From Aphis gossypii (lineage: Eukaryota; Arthropoda; Insecta; Hemiptera; Aphididae), in the NCBI RefSeq assembly GCF_020184175.1, contig NC_065530.1, positions 49,205,260 to 49,269,259 on the forward strand: 64,000 bases of DNA, read 5' to 3'. Under the pieces are notes generated by a model. That model searched no databases and was not told the origin of the DNA. It saw only the letters and a list, made by a program, of their open reading frames with translations. The translations under genes and the position numbers were made by a program. Below are positions 37,528 to 50,320 of the stretch, in pieces; positions within the stretch are counted from its first letter, which is position 1, and each line of letters opens with the position of its first letter.

Positions 37528-40500
37528 CCCACAATGGATGAGCCACATCCGAGGCCGACTGAAACTACAGGCCTGTCGAGAAAAGATAAAGAAGAGAGAG
37601 TTCATATCCCTGAATCAAGCTCGGTATGTCACTGAAATAAAATAATTTTTATTTTACCATACAGAATCCCTTATAAGAATTTAGGTACAATGAATTATTT
37701 TTATTTTGTAGACGGGATTTAGTTTTCGAAAACTATGGGCATTTACAGGGCCTGGATTTTTAATGAGTATTGCCTACCTCGATCCAGGTAACATAGAATC
37801 AGACTTACAGTCTGGAACGACTGCCAGGTACAAGGTACATATAATAAACTTTATAAAATCGCATAGTAGATACCTCTAGTATTTGTTCACATTATGAATT
37901 TATTTTAAATATTATTGTTTATTAATTGTTAGTATAAATTATTTCATTATAGTTATTATGGGTGTTAATGAGTGCTACCATTTTGGGTTTGGTAATGCAA
38001 CGGCTATCAGCTCGCTTAGGTGTTGTTACTGGTCTTCATTTAGCTGACATGTGTTATCGCCAGTACAGAAAAGCTCCAAGACTATTTGTTTGGCTAATGA
38101 TGGAAGTTGCTATCATTGGTTCAGATATGCAAGAAGTTATCGGTACTTCAATTGCGATTTATTTACTGAGTAACAAATTGTAAGCATAAAATTTGTTCTA
38201 AAATGTACTTTAATGGAAAACCTACTAAATAATAAGTCACCAATTAGTTAACCTGCATCATTTTAAGCCCTAAAGTTACAAAGTTATGTATTATCATGTT
38301 GTATTAAAACATAATATTGTATACCTACATATAAAATGATAGAGGATAAACAACTAGCAGTCTTTATGTGCACCACATTTCAGATTTTCAAATTTTCCTA
38401 TGCTGATTATAAGAAGTAATTTACACAATATAAGTTTAATTTATTAAATTTAAAACTAATATTTATTCACCTCATTCATTCAATAATTTGCCTATAGAAT
38501 ATTTTTAAAAGAAATACGATACATTTTAGTACTTAATAATTATTTTTATACTTTTTATAATTCTAAGGTACTCAGGGCCTAAAATTGTGTGCAGTAGCAC
38601 ACACTATATGCAGTAGCAAATTTAAAAATGTGCATTACTTTTTGTATTTTAACCAAAGTTATTTTGTTTTTAATTTTAAAATGTGTAGTTATATAGGTAT
38701 CAACTATTGAGAACTTTTATAGAATAGTAAATTAGATTGTATTTATTATAACTAATTATTAATAAATACCAAAAACAATTATGTTACAAAGTTATATGTG
38801 ACATGTATATTACTAAGTCTATATTTATTATTTAAAAATGTTTTGGAATTATAGGTGTGCAGTAGCAAAATACCCTAATTTTAGGCCCTGAAGATACTAA
38901 TAAAAAACTTAAAATTATATATACTAAAAACTAAAAAAATACGTTTAACTTTATTGATATTTCTATAATACTATTGTATGATTATAATACATAATATAGT
39001 GGCAATGAACTTTATAGCAATTTTGTTTAAACCTATTTATTGATTCAGACAAGAATCGTTAATTAAAAAACTGTATTTATTATGTACTTTGATAATAATA
39101 ATATTTATATATTTTACTTTTACTTTTAATACTGTAGTTATTGACAATAATATTGAATTACTTATTTATATATGGGTACAATTTAATTACTATCATTACA
39201 ATTTCCAAATAATCTGTGCACAAAATAAATATTTTAACTGTGTTATGGTTAAAAAAACAATTTATACCAACAATAAAGTAGATAATATAAACTATAAATA
39301 CATAATAAACATTCATTTATTATACATTTCATAAATTAAAATAACTTAACATTTAAGAAATATTAGGTATTCATTTTATAAAAATTATGTTTTGTTAATT
39401 TCCTTGAAACCATTTTAAAATTTTTTAATTTCCTGTACTGAATCTGCAGTTTATACTATTTCTTATCCTTAACTAAAATTTGGAATCAGTATAATAATCA
39501 GAAAAAAAAATATAACAATTAATTTAGGATACCACTTTGGATAGGAGTGCTGATCACTGTCATTGATACTTTATCTTTTTTGATGCTGGACAAGTATGGA
39601 CTTCGAAAATTAGAACTAGTGTTTGGTCTATTCATTGTTATAATGGCATTGTCATTTGGATATGAGGTATTAAATATATCATCAAATTATTCTTATAATG
39701 ATTATTTTTAACCTTAAATTTATTTATGTATACTTAGTTTATTGTTTTTTTCTAGTTTGCAATTGTTCAACCCGATATAAAAGATATGGCTAAAGGATTA
39801 GTTACCCCATGGTGTTCAAATTGTCAGGAATCTGCTCTTCTTCAGGCTGTTGGAATTATTGGAGCAATCATAATGCCACATAATCTATACTTACATTCAG
39901 GCCTAGTCAAGGTAATAAATTAATAGTAATCACTAATTATATATGTCATATTTAATATAGTTTCATTCAATTATCCATTTCATACAGTCATATTATGTAA
40001 TTAATGTTTAAATAAAATAATAAATTAATAAAACTATTTTACTGAGAAACAGTTAAATCTTAAAAAAAATGTAAAGCTTTCTAGTATCAAACCAATAAAA
40101 TTAATAAATTACTAAGAAATGTAAATGTAGTAGTATTAATCTTTGATAGTAATTCTTAAAAATGAAGTTGATGATATTTTGTACATTTGTATACTATCTT
40201 TTACATATTGCTTGGTTAATATTACATCTTTAAATCTAAAATTTGTATTTACTATTTAGTCTAGGGAAGTTGACAGAACAAAAAAAGACAAATTACAAGA
40301 AGCCAATTATTATTTTTTTATTGAATCTTCTATTGCTTTATTTGTATCATTTGTGATCAACGTATGTGTTGTATCAGTTTTTGCTCATGGATTATACGAT
40401 AAGACAAATAGTGATGTGGTAAGCCAAATATTTTATTTTTATTTCTTAATAATAATTTTAATTATTTAATTTTTTACATATAGTTGGAGATCTGTACCAA

Positions 40501-42426
40501 AAACAATAATACTTATTCAGATATTTTTACAGTGAGTCATTATTCAATATAATTAAAATATATGTATGAACTATTAATTAATTAATGAATAATTCAAATT
40601 TTATTAGAATGATACTTCATTAGTAGAAGTTGATATATACAAAGGTGGAGTATTCCTTGGGTGTCAATTTGGCATAGGTGCTATGTACATTTGGGCAATT
40701 GGTATTTTAGCTGCCGGTCAAAGTAGTACAATGACTGGATGTTATGCTGGTCAATTTGTAATGGAAGTATGTAGTGTCAATTAATATATTAATATTGAAT
40801 ATTCATAATAAACATATAGTATAAATTTTAGGGGTTTTTAAATCTTCAATGGAGCCGATGGAAAAGAGTTGGGTTTACTCGACTGGTTGCTATTGCACCC
40901 ACATTTTATGTGGCATTTTTTAGTAATATTAATGATCTGACTGGTATGAACGACCTATTGAATGCAGTAATGAGCTTACAACTACCATTTGCTACACTTC
41001 CAGTAATTGCATTCACTAGTAATCCTAGAATTATGGGAGAGTTTACCAATGGATTGTAAATATAATTTAAATGAAAATACACTTAATAAGTCATTTGAAA
41101 TTTAACTGTATTTATTTTCAGGGGAAATATTTTAATAACAATCATTTTGTCTGCTATTATAATAAGTATAAATATATACTTTGTTATCTATCACACAATC
41201 ACTAATTTCAATTACAATTTGGCTTTAATAATTGGAGTTATGGTATACAGTGTAATTTATTTATTGATGTGCGCTTATCTTACAGTACATCTTGTTATCA
41301 GTATGCTGGATGATTGTAGTGTGCTACGTAGAAATCCAGTAAGCATTATTATTTTAGTGATCATGTATTAAACATATTAAATTTAGTTCACATGTCATGT
41401 GGCCCATGCATTGTTCAATAATTAATTTTAAAATAAATTTCAGTTTGTTATTCGATTTATTGGTCCACAAATTGGCAACACTTTTTCTCAACATCAACAA
41501 ACAAATTTTTCACCACCAAGGTATTTATAACAATTTTAAGTTATAAAATAGTCATCTAAGTATTTAATTTTTATCCAATATACATTATTAATTTTTATTT
41601 TCTTCTAAAAATTATGAGGAAGTTGTTTCTAAATGTGTTAACTCTGTCTTACTTATACATAAATTTTTAAACACAAAAAAAGGCCCTGAAACCCTGGGTA
41701 ATATTCTTACCTTTTAATTTGATAGTAATCAATTAGTCAAATTAGTAATATTAAAAATAACAGTAAGATAGAGTTAACATACTATACAGATATGATACTT
41801 TCTTTATATAATTTATTAAAATAATCTAGCCAGACTAAGGTTTTTACAAATTATAAATTATATTTCAGTTTTTTTTTTTTAACATATATTTAATGATCAA
41901 TTAAAAACTTAGTAGATTACATAATATTATAAACTTTTATTTAGTAATACTGTTTAAGTAATATTTTTTTTTCTATTTGTTAAATAATTTGCCATCAGTT
42001 CATTTGTCTATGACAGTTAACCTATTGATGTGTAATACATTTATCAGAAATAATTATTTAACAAATATGTAATTAAAACTATATTAATTACAAATGTCAA
42101 TAGTTAATTTTATTAATTTAAGATTAAAATTTGTTATTAAATAATAAAAATATATATATAACACTGTAAATTAAGTGTTAAGTTAAAAAATTTTAAAATC
42201 TTATTAAAAATGATACATTACACTTCTTGTTATAATTGTTGTTTCTTATCTGCATGTGTGAACTTTGAGATTTATTATTAAGTATTGATTGTATTATATG
42301 TTTGATAAATTTTTATTATTCAGTCTTTACCTTAAATTACACTATAATATTTTAGTTTAATTATATTTTTTTATTTTTTATTAAAATAATAGCAGTCAAG
42401 ATGACGTAACAAATATCAAGCTATAA
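37528..42426 (+). CDS. Mvl: Malvolio, NRAMP-family divalent metal ion transporter
   Basis: Twelve coding exons join in frame to 550 residues: 37534-37623, 37712-37834, 37953-38179, 39528-39666, 39756-39911, 40260-40418, 40484-40531, 40608-40766, 40832-41055, 41122-41338, 41444-41520, 42393-42426. All introns are GT-AG. The protein has the two NRAMP metal-site signatures: DPGN at residues 54-57 (TM1) and MPHN at 233-236 (TM6). It also has the many hydrophobic segments of the LeuT-fold NRAMP core; family members co-transport Fe2+ or Mn2+ with protons in endosomal or plasma membranes. The loop encoded by exons 7 and 8 carries possible N-glycosylation sites (NNT, NDT). Length fits DMT1/Nramp2 and Drosophila Mvl. 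The start (ACAATGG, 37,534) is the only Met ahead of the conserved core. The last exon (SSQDDVTNIKL) is short and set by splice signals only; reading past the previous donor would instead end in Tyr-Leu-stop. Confidence 0.95.
38573..38890. mobile_element. hAT-like MITE in Malvolio intron 3
   Basis: Both ends carry the perfect inverted 14-mer CAGGGCCTAAAATT. Flanking octamers are AAGGTACT (38,565-38,572) and AAGATACT (38,891-38,898), a target-site duplication with one change. GTGTGCAGTAGCA motifs recur near both ends. The 318-bp interior is non-coding. It lies inside the 1.35-kb third intron of Malvolio, which explains much of that intron's size. Confidence 0.85.
41637..41778. mobile_element. 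Small inverted-repeat element in the last Malvolio intron
   Basis: GTTAACTCTGTCTTACT at 41,637-41,653 is mirrored by AGTAAGATAGAGTTAAC at 41,762-41,778, with one mismatch. The spacing (142 bp overall) and A+T-rich non-coding interior fit a MITE. The superfamily is unclear because no firm target duplication is visible; the inverted repeat may extend a few bases further out. Confidence 0.5.
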
Positions 42427-45400
42427 TAATGAATAATGATGGAATGTTGTTGCATGTGTCAAAAAGATTGCACTTAACACCAGACAACTAGCAAGTATAT
42501 AACTAATATTATTTATGATTCTCCCCCTCTCTCTTAGGTTTAAGTGTAGTTAAATATATTATGTCATTATTTCAAAATGATAATATTACAAAAAAAAAAA
42601 AATCACTACAATTAACTGTATCAAAAAAGAAGACAAAATATAGACCCTATTCATAATAAGAGTATATCGCTGCTCTGCAATAGGCTATACATTTGGCGGC
42701 CTATAGTCACCTGTATTCAACATGTATTCATAGTATGAATGTAGCTGTGTGAGTGAAGACTAATTAATAGATGAATAATAATGTGGGTGGCTTGATGAAT
42801 GTTATATCTTGAGGAAGTAGGAAGATAGATTTTATTGACTTGAGTTTAAATGTTTCACATGCAGTGTTTCATTAGCTTGATTTATTCAATAATAACAATG
42901 TGATATAATATATGAAAGAGGTATTTTATATTAATAATAAATCAATTGATGAGTTTATTGTTTTATTGTTTATTGTCTTGCACCAAAATTGCCACCACTA
43001 GCTCTTTTCAGTCACATTAGAACTATTAATTGTGTAACAAACATTTGTAAACTTTACCAGTTTTTGTCTACCATTTGATATACTTTCATTCCGAGTATTG
43101 TCAGTATTGTATTATTATCAAAATTTACTGTTTAGAGCTATATTATTTCAAAATCGTATAAGATAACATTAAAATTTCAAATAAGCTCAAAACCTTCTCT
43201 ATCTCGAATGTTATATAAGGTATTTAACTTAATTTTACTTTTCAGAATATATTATGATTATAGTTAATATACTTCATAATGAAGAGTTAGTTTCAAGTAT
43301 CAAATAGTATTTGACTTTTATTATGGTATTGTAATAACAATTTTATTTTAAAAGCCCTCAAAGTATATTTTTCTCTGAAGCCATGTTGCATTATTTTTTG
43401 TTTATTCTAGCGTTTAACTATTATTTTTTTTATGCTATTCAATTACTTAATTTTTTTATGTGTTATAATTTTTTTAATTGTATTAAAAAAAAATCCATGC
43501 AATAGTATTAAATTATTTAAAGAAAGACCACATTTACTTAATTTTTAACTAACAAAGTAAATAATTGATGATTATCAAACTGAAAAAAATAATAATGATA
43601 ATAAACGCCTATAGATTTGTTCATTAAATAAAAAATTCTTCTGAGAAAGATCAGCCTATTTGTATGAAATTAATTAAAGTAACAGTTTTAGATTCTGTAA
43701 ATATCATGAATTGGTTATCTTAAATTCCTTGAAAAACATACTAATTGTTAATATTTTGTTGGGGCCTTCGTTTTTTTTTTTTATATAATGAATAAAATTA
43801 AAGTAACTTTATGTAATCCATGTTTTGAATTATTTCATATAATTTATTCACAGCTATAAAAGTAATAACTACATGTTTATTGGCCAAAAAATTCTTCAGA
43901 TTTAACACTTTAATATGATTTTTTTACACTCTAATTGTTAGTTATTATAACCATGTATATTACATGGTTATAATAACATTAATATATGTATATATGTTTT
44001 GTAATTCAGATTACACGAGAAGCACATGGTGGGCAACATTATCTAGTTACTATTATTGTTATGTACATCTGATGGAAGAATTGTGACCTTCTATTCTAGA
44101 TTTTTGTTTGCTGTGAACAATATTATATATTTAATTATTATTTATTTATTTTCAAATTGTCTACATTTGTATTTTTAATTATCATACATTTTAAAGAAAA
44201 AATATTTTTTCTTTGATATTTATTGTAATTAATAATCCAAAAAATGAGTACTAATCAAGTGACTATCGAATAGTTTACACAAATTAAAATAATCTAAAAT
44301 TATCATAGTATGTAAATGTATATGACTGGAATTAAATAGTAATACAAATCATCATTGATAAAATATATATATATTATGTATACGTGTGTATATATGTTTC
44401 TAAATTCAAACAGAATTTGTTAAATGTATTAACTCAATATTTATTATTTTTTTAATTTTTTTTTTTCAATATGTATTTATTAGTGTATATTTATTTTATT
44501 TTATACAATAATAATTATAAGGTTGTTTAAACTCGGACAAGCCTTTATAATTAAACATAAACTTTTCTATAAGTAAACAGTTTTCGTAGTAATTATTAAT
44601 TATTTTCATTTACATGTACTCAATATTATTGTTATTTATGTTTTTTCGTAGCATTACTAATTCATTGTATACAAGAAAATGTCTTTTTAACTTATCAATG
44701 TCTCATAGACAAAAAACAAAAAAAACATGTGATAAAAAAAATTGTTATTGAAATTATGTTTTAATTGGATAAATTTATTATTTGTTATAAATTAATATAA
44801 AATACTAAATAGATACCAATATTATTTATTGACATGTAAATTATACTCTTTGATTAAATTATTAATTATATGTACATATAATATAATTTTATATAAAAAA
44901 AAAATGTATTTTTGTCTTTCACTTTATGATTTAAAATGTATACTTAATTGTATATAGGTACCTTTTTACCTTTTTGGTTAAATTACATATTTAAAACAAT
45001 TAATGTTACCCTACTTATTACTGTTATTATTATTTTTAAGAATATAATTATACCATTTTTGTACAAGATGATTTTATGTGCAATGAAAATTATTAACAAT
45101 TTTATTATTTTGAACATTAAAAGTATAATTTTAAATATTAAAATAATAGACAATGAAAAGTAATAAGTAATATTATATTATATAAGTTAGAAGTCTAATG
45201 TTTTATCTATAATTTTGAATGTACTTATGATTTAAATTTGGCCATTTACTTAACAAATATATTACATAATATGTATTGAAGTTATTCTTTTCCAAGATAT
45301 TTAAATTATAATGAACTTCCAATGAAATATATTATTATTTTTATTGTAAATAACATTTAGTATAATATACAAATTCATATTACTATAATTAGATATTATG

Positions 45401-47890
45401 ATAAACCATGTATGCGATTTAATTAAAAATTTATAACTATAATTAAAAAATCAATTTAACTTGACAAGGCCAAGTTAGTAGCCATAAGTTTATCAATTTC
45501 CAAAAATATCTACTGGGAAATAAGTAATATAATAACGTTTTTATCTAAGTGATATAAATAAATGAATCCAACTGAAAATATTTGTTTGTGTACAGTTCTT
45601 CTAATGGTATTAAAATAGTTCACTAAAATTTTTGACTGGAACAAATATTTAATCAATGTTTGGCTAATTTACTAATTGACTAAGACTAGATTTTAAATGC
45701 AACACTTGTTTTCTTTTTTTTTTTTTTTGCTTTTTCTAATTATTATTTTTGTTAGTAATGTCCACAAATCACCTCATGATGATATGAATAATGCTGTTTT
45801 TATTTTGCATATTTTTGACGAAATGCATGTTTTATGATATATGTCATTACTAGACATTTTGGATGCAATGTCAAACAGAGTTTTAATTAATACATAAGAA
45901 TATATGAAGGTTTAACAGAAGATCGTTCAGTTTTGAAAATGTAAAACATCATATAATTGTTTCGTGTGATGCATTTGAGTAGCAATAGTTAAAAATAATA
46001 TTTTATTAATTTTAAAACATTTAATTATTTTTTCTTTTGAGTATAAATTTCATATATCTCGGCGTTTAAAATCTTAACCCTATTAATGACAAAGTACAGT
46101 ATTACGCAATATATTTTTTATTAGTGTATTGTAATGTTCAAAAGTAATGGGTTAAGATTTATTAATAAACTTTATTAAACTAACAAGGTTTTCATTTTGA
46201 CAAATAAATTTTGAATAATCAATAACAATTATAGTATTATATATGAAAATGTATTAATTAATTAAATATCTAATCAAATCACATATTTTACAATACACTA
46301 TTTAAATACACTTGGACAAAAACTGAACAACCTTTTTTCCTAAATGACCAAGTGAAATTTGAATAATTCCTGGGTATTCCAGAAAAAACTTAACTTAAAA
46401 ATATACCATTTGACATGTCGTTAGATCTTATAAAATTTATTTGACTTATAAAGCTAGAATACAAATATTTTAAAGTCAGGGGGTGTCCAAACATAGGGAA
46501 ACTCCTTTCTTCCAAAAAAAAATTCAACACTGATGCAACCTATCAATTGCATCTAGGTAGTTTGAAATAAATTTTAATTATACTATCATCATGTAAATTT
46601 TATCATAAAAACGCTTGTTGCATAAAACATTATTTAAAATCAGTAATAAATGCAGGTGTATTAAGAAATAAAATATACTCTATGGTAAGAAGATATTTTG
46701 GTAGTGATTATTTATTTTTATAATTCCAGGTACTTTATATTTTTATTTAAAAAAAATATATTTGAAGTATTCAACACTTAAAAATGTATTTTCATACTAA
46801 TACTCTAACACTGTACAACAATAACCAAATAGTCTTAAAACTAATGACTGTCATACTGCATTAATTAATACTTAGATGCTAATACTCAAAGTAGAAGCAA
46901 AATTCATAGTAATACCTACTAAATATAAAAATAAAATCGGTATTTTAATTTAAGTGACTAAATAAGTAAATAAAATTATAATAATCGTGTTTGAACTTAT
47001 AACTTACAAGTAATAGAAATAAGAAAAATTGTACTCAAATATTTCTGTACATGGCAACAATATAATAATTATAAATAATTAGTTTTGTTTAGTACCGGAT
47101 CACACTATGCATTTTGTTGGTTGCTAATAATATGCAATCAATCGATTAACAACCGCAACATCAATGACTAATATATGTATAAAACGTGTTATCGGGGCGA
47201 ACTAGACCAATATGCGGAGTCGTGTAAAACCGTTGGGGCGACCGCAACATGTTGCGGTTGAATTGACAAAACACATAGTGTGATCTAGCCTAGAGTTGTT
47301 AGCCACCAACGATCTAAAATATTGGAAGTTTGTAATGCTATATATGTATTTGTAAGTATTATAAAGAAAATATTTATTTATTTGTGTGTGTGTTTACAAA
47401 ATCATTGATTTATAATAAAGCTAATTAATTGATATAATATGTTATAGCTTATTTGGTCAACTATAAGCGTATTTTACAAATGTTATGATACATAATAAAC
47501 AAAACTTAATCAAATCATAAAATATGTATTTTTTTTTTTTTAATATGTACATAGTAATAATATTTATAAATATGAGATACTTGGATTCTGTATTTCAAGC
47601 TATTATTTATTGTTTTAAATAAGCTTTCAAAAAATTGAAAAAATATTAATGTTTAGTGTCCAACAATGTAATGACAAATTTAGCAAAGTAAAATTTTTAA
47701 ATTATCTTAAATAATCAGAATATTATAGAAAATGTTTTTAGTGTTACAATTTTACTACTTCAGTAAAAACGATGTTACAGTTTTCAGGGTTAAATAATAG
47801 TCTTATAAGTTTTTTAAATTAAAGTATTAAACTACCCATACATTTAGTAATATATATATGTATATAATGACACTTAAATAACATTTAATT
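42427..47890. other. Malvolio 3' untranslated region and intergenic stretch
   Basis: After the Malvolio stop there is A+T-rich sequence with no coding frame that I can support. The 71-codon frame at 44,948-45,163 is Ile/Asn/Leu-rich and unsupported. A more mixed patch at 42,640-42,860 is probably within the 3' untranslated region. The end of the transcript is not clear, since several AATAAA-like strings occur. A Harbinger-like MITE lies at 47,093-47,290. The downstream end of the minus-strand deubiquitinase gene converges on this stretch. Confidence 0.5.
47093..47290. mobile_element. Harbinger-like MITE with TAG target duplication
   Basis: Near the left end lies GGATCACACTATGCATTTTG, mirrored at the right by CAAAACACATAGTGTGATCT. 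A second inner inverted pair uses CAACCGCAACAT and ATGTTGCGGTTG. Three bases, TAG, border both sides (47,090-47,092 and 47,291-47,293), as expected for PIF/Harbinger insertion at TWA-type sites. The element is 198 bp and non-coding, in the interval between two convergent genes. Confidence 0.7.
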
Positions 47891-50320
47891 TTAGTTAATT
47901 GAAGGTGTTATATTTCCTTTCCATTGTATTTCAATGTATGGCCACTTTGATTGTAAACAAGACTGCAAGTTGTTGTCCTCGGATATGCATATAACATCAG
48001 ATTCCTGGATAATAGCATTACCTTCTATATATGTCACCTTTGAATTAGAATTGGATCTTGGCTGTCCATTGTAATGAAATACCACGAAAATATCTGGAGT
48101 TCTGGTTTCTTGCTCGGAAAAGAATTCTTCCATAAATGATGGCATTAATATGATACCTAGTCCCTCAGAGTCCAATTTTGAAGACATTAAATTTACACTG
48201 AAAAAAATTATTGTATCACACTTCATGATCTGTACGACAGTTAAATCATTAACATACTATTCATCATCAGATACAAGGTCTAATTTTTCCAACAAGGGCT
48301 TTAGACTTTGAGTACTAATGAAATTATTGCCACCTTGATCAAACAATTTAAAAGTTCGTCTAGCAACATCAACTTGTGTTTCTTTATGCACCAGGTTTTG
48401 GTCAAATGAAAACAAAACTACAACAATTTATTATATTCAGTTTAACTAATTCTTATAATTTTAGGTTTAAAAAAATATATATATTAAAAATTAACTCCAG
48501 TACCAGTAAGGTGTGTTTCGCTGCCCAATACCCATATTGGGTTACATGGGTTTTTTAAATAAGATCCAACTTGACAATATCTTAAATGTTCTAGTAAAGT
48601 CATAAACCCAACTTCACTTTGCTTTTCAATACCTTGCAATTCTATGACAAATATGAAGTTATTTTAGGTTAGGTAAGTGCACTATAGTGATTGACCTTAT
48701 TTTTTCAGTTTTTTTTTTTTTAGAAAAGGGGTGTTTTAATGAGTTAAGAATGATGGTACTAAAATAAATTGGCAGTAATTATTAGTTTTTAAGTTATGAC
48801 ATTTTACAATTAGTGTATATTGTATTACATATGATGAGTTTTATACATTATTATAATATCGCAAAATGATATAACCATTATATCAAACACAGATAAATAT
48901 CTGGGGATATTTGTTTCAAGTTGTCCAGTTTGTCTGCTTTGAGTCGAAACTAATGTCTATTTGAGGTGATGTTGCAAAGCAAGTCGAGGGATATTTTAAT
49001 TTTTTTGTCGGAGCACAGCGCAATAAGCGGGTAGCAATGTGGACATCACTTTAAGCGCTTATGGGAGGAAAACAGAAGAGATTTTGAATAATGTAATTAT
49101 TTAATTGGGTTTACCATTGGATATTTATCTGTACTTGATATAATTTTTTTGTTTATCATTTTGGAATACTTTAATGTATAAAACACATCGCGTATAAGCG
49201 TGTAGCACAATATACACAAATTGTAAAATGTTATAACACTCATAACTCAAAAACCAATAATTTCTACTGATTTATTTTAACTTGTTAAAACACTATTTTT
49301 CTAAAAAAAAAAAAATTTGAAAAAATAAAGCCCTATAAAGAAGTTGTTCCTTTTTTAAAAAAAATATTATATGTATTTAATTATTAATTTTCTTGACTTA
49401 CTATACCCAGCTACTACTTGATCGTTATTAAATACATTACAAACTGCTTGTCCTGTAATCATCATATTGATTAAACTTTGACTACCATAGCCAAATTCTT
49501 TATCAATCAATGATACACCTAAATCACATATTTCTTCTTTTAATTTAACTAAACCCTACAAAAAGTTATGGTACAAATTAACTTTCAAACGTTTATATTA
49601 AATATATATTTAATTTACCTTAGATCGCATGACTGTATACAAAAATAACAAAATACCAAATGTATCACGCATAAAACTAATATGGTTGTTAATAAAAGTT
49701 TCCATACTATCCTTATTAACTTGTTCTACTCTGAAAAAATTTAAATAAAATAATTTAGCAAATGTCGAAGAACATGAATTAAAATCAATTATACATACTT
49801 AAGCATAGAATGAAATTGACTGTGTTCAAGGCACACAACTTTATCATCAATATGTACAAATTTCAATATATCACAACCGGCTGTTGCTTGGCAAAGGATA
49901 TCACAGGCGGCTTTACATAAAAGATGGTTTTGTTCTTCAACTTCGGCCTACAGTAGATATATTGAAAATTAGCAAAATGCTTTTAAGTTTTTTGAGTTCA
50001 AAATATACTTTTTTCCAATCATCGTCTATAGATTTGTTGTTCACAATGTGTTTAATTATGTATGCCTGCATCGGTGCTAATACAGCACAAGGTCCACCAT
50101 CAAATTGCACCAGGGCTGTAGGTTCATCATCACTGAAACAAAAGCCTGGCAACGAAAATTTAGATATTCCGTTTACACACAAATGTGATGGCTTACCTTG
50201 AGTCCATCGTTGGAATATATCTTGTCGTACCTGCTGACCCCAGGTAAGTTTTAAAATCTCTTCCAGTTCTTTGTCGTATGGAGAAGTTTGTGGCTCTGTT
50301 ACCTCCATCATTTCCGCCAT
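47891..50320 (-). CDS. MINDY3: MINDY-3-type (FAM188A) deubiquitinase
   Basis: Eight minus-strand coding exons join in frame to 426 residues: 50197-50320, 50009-50145, 49799-49947, 49619-49730, 49402-49555, 48504-48641, 48258-48417, 47891-48197. Early residues RWTQGFCFSDDE lead to QFDGGPCAVLAPMQ, which holds the catalytic Cys (C61). The catalytic His is H269 in GSETHLTVLFS. These are the MINDY family landmarks; the family trims Lys48-linked ubiquitin chains and MINDY-3 is the FAM188A branch. The C-terminal third includes an EF-hand-like segment (FDQGGNNFIS), whose loop lacks the usual acidic positions, so calcium binding is doubtful. It ends with KWPYIEIQWKG, a region I recognise from MINDY-3. 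For exon 5 the donor GTAAGT after GGGTATA keeps frame (VAGYKLQGI). The first intron (50146-50196) is 51 bp and stop-free. Human MINDY-3 is about 445 residues, so the model looks complete. Confidence 0.93.
48692..49335. mobile_element. Long inverted-repeat (foldback-type) element in a MINDY3 intron
   Basis: The arms are about 140 bases each, roughly 48,692-48,835 and 49,195-49,335. They match along their length: for example ACATTTTACAATTAGTGTAT at the left corresponds to the complement of the right arm, ACATTTTACAATTTGTGTAT. Outer parts (GTGTTTTAATGAGTTAA and GTGTTTTAACAAGTTAA) also match. The centre is less A+T rich (AAGTCGAGGGATATTTT, GCGCAATAAGCGGGTAGC). It fills most of the 760-bp intron 48,642-49,401. 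Exact ends and target duplication are not clear. Confidence 0.7.

Noticed and set aside
39089..39334. 81-codon frame in Malvolio intron 3
   Set aside because: Ile/Asn/Tyr/Lys-only translation of intronic A+T-rich DNA between verified exons.
49884..50201. Plus-strand frame over MINDY3 exons 2 and 3
   Set aside because: Antisense shadow of the deubiquitinase, crossing two of its introns.
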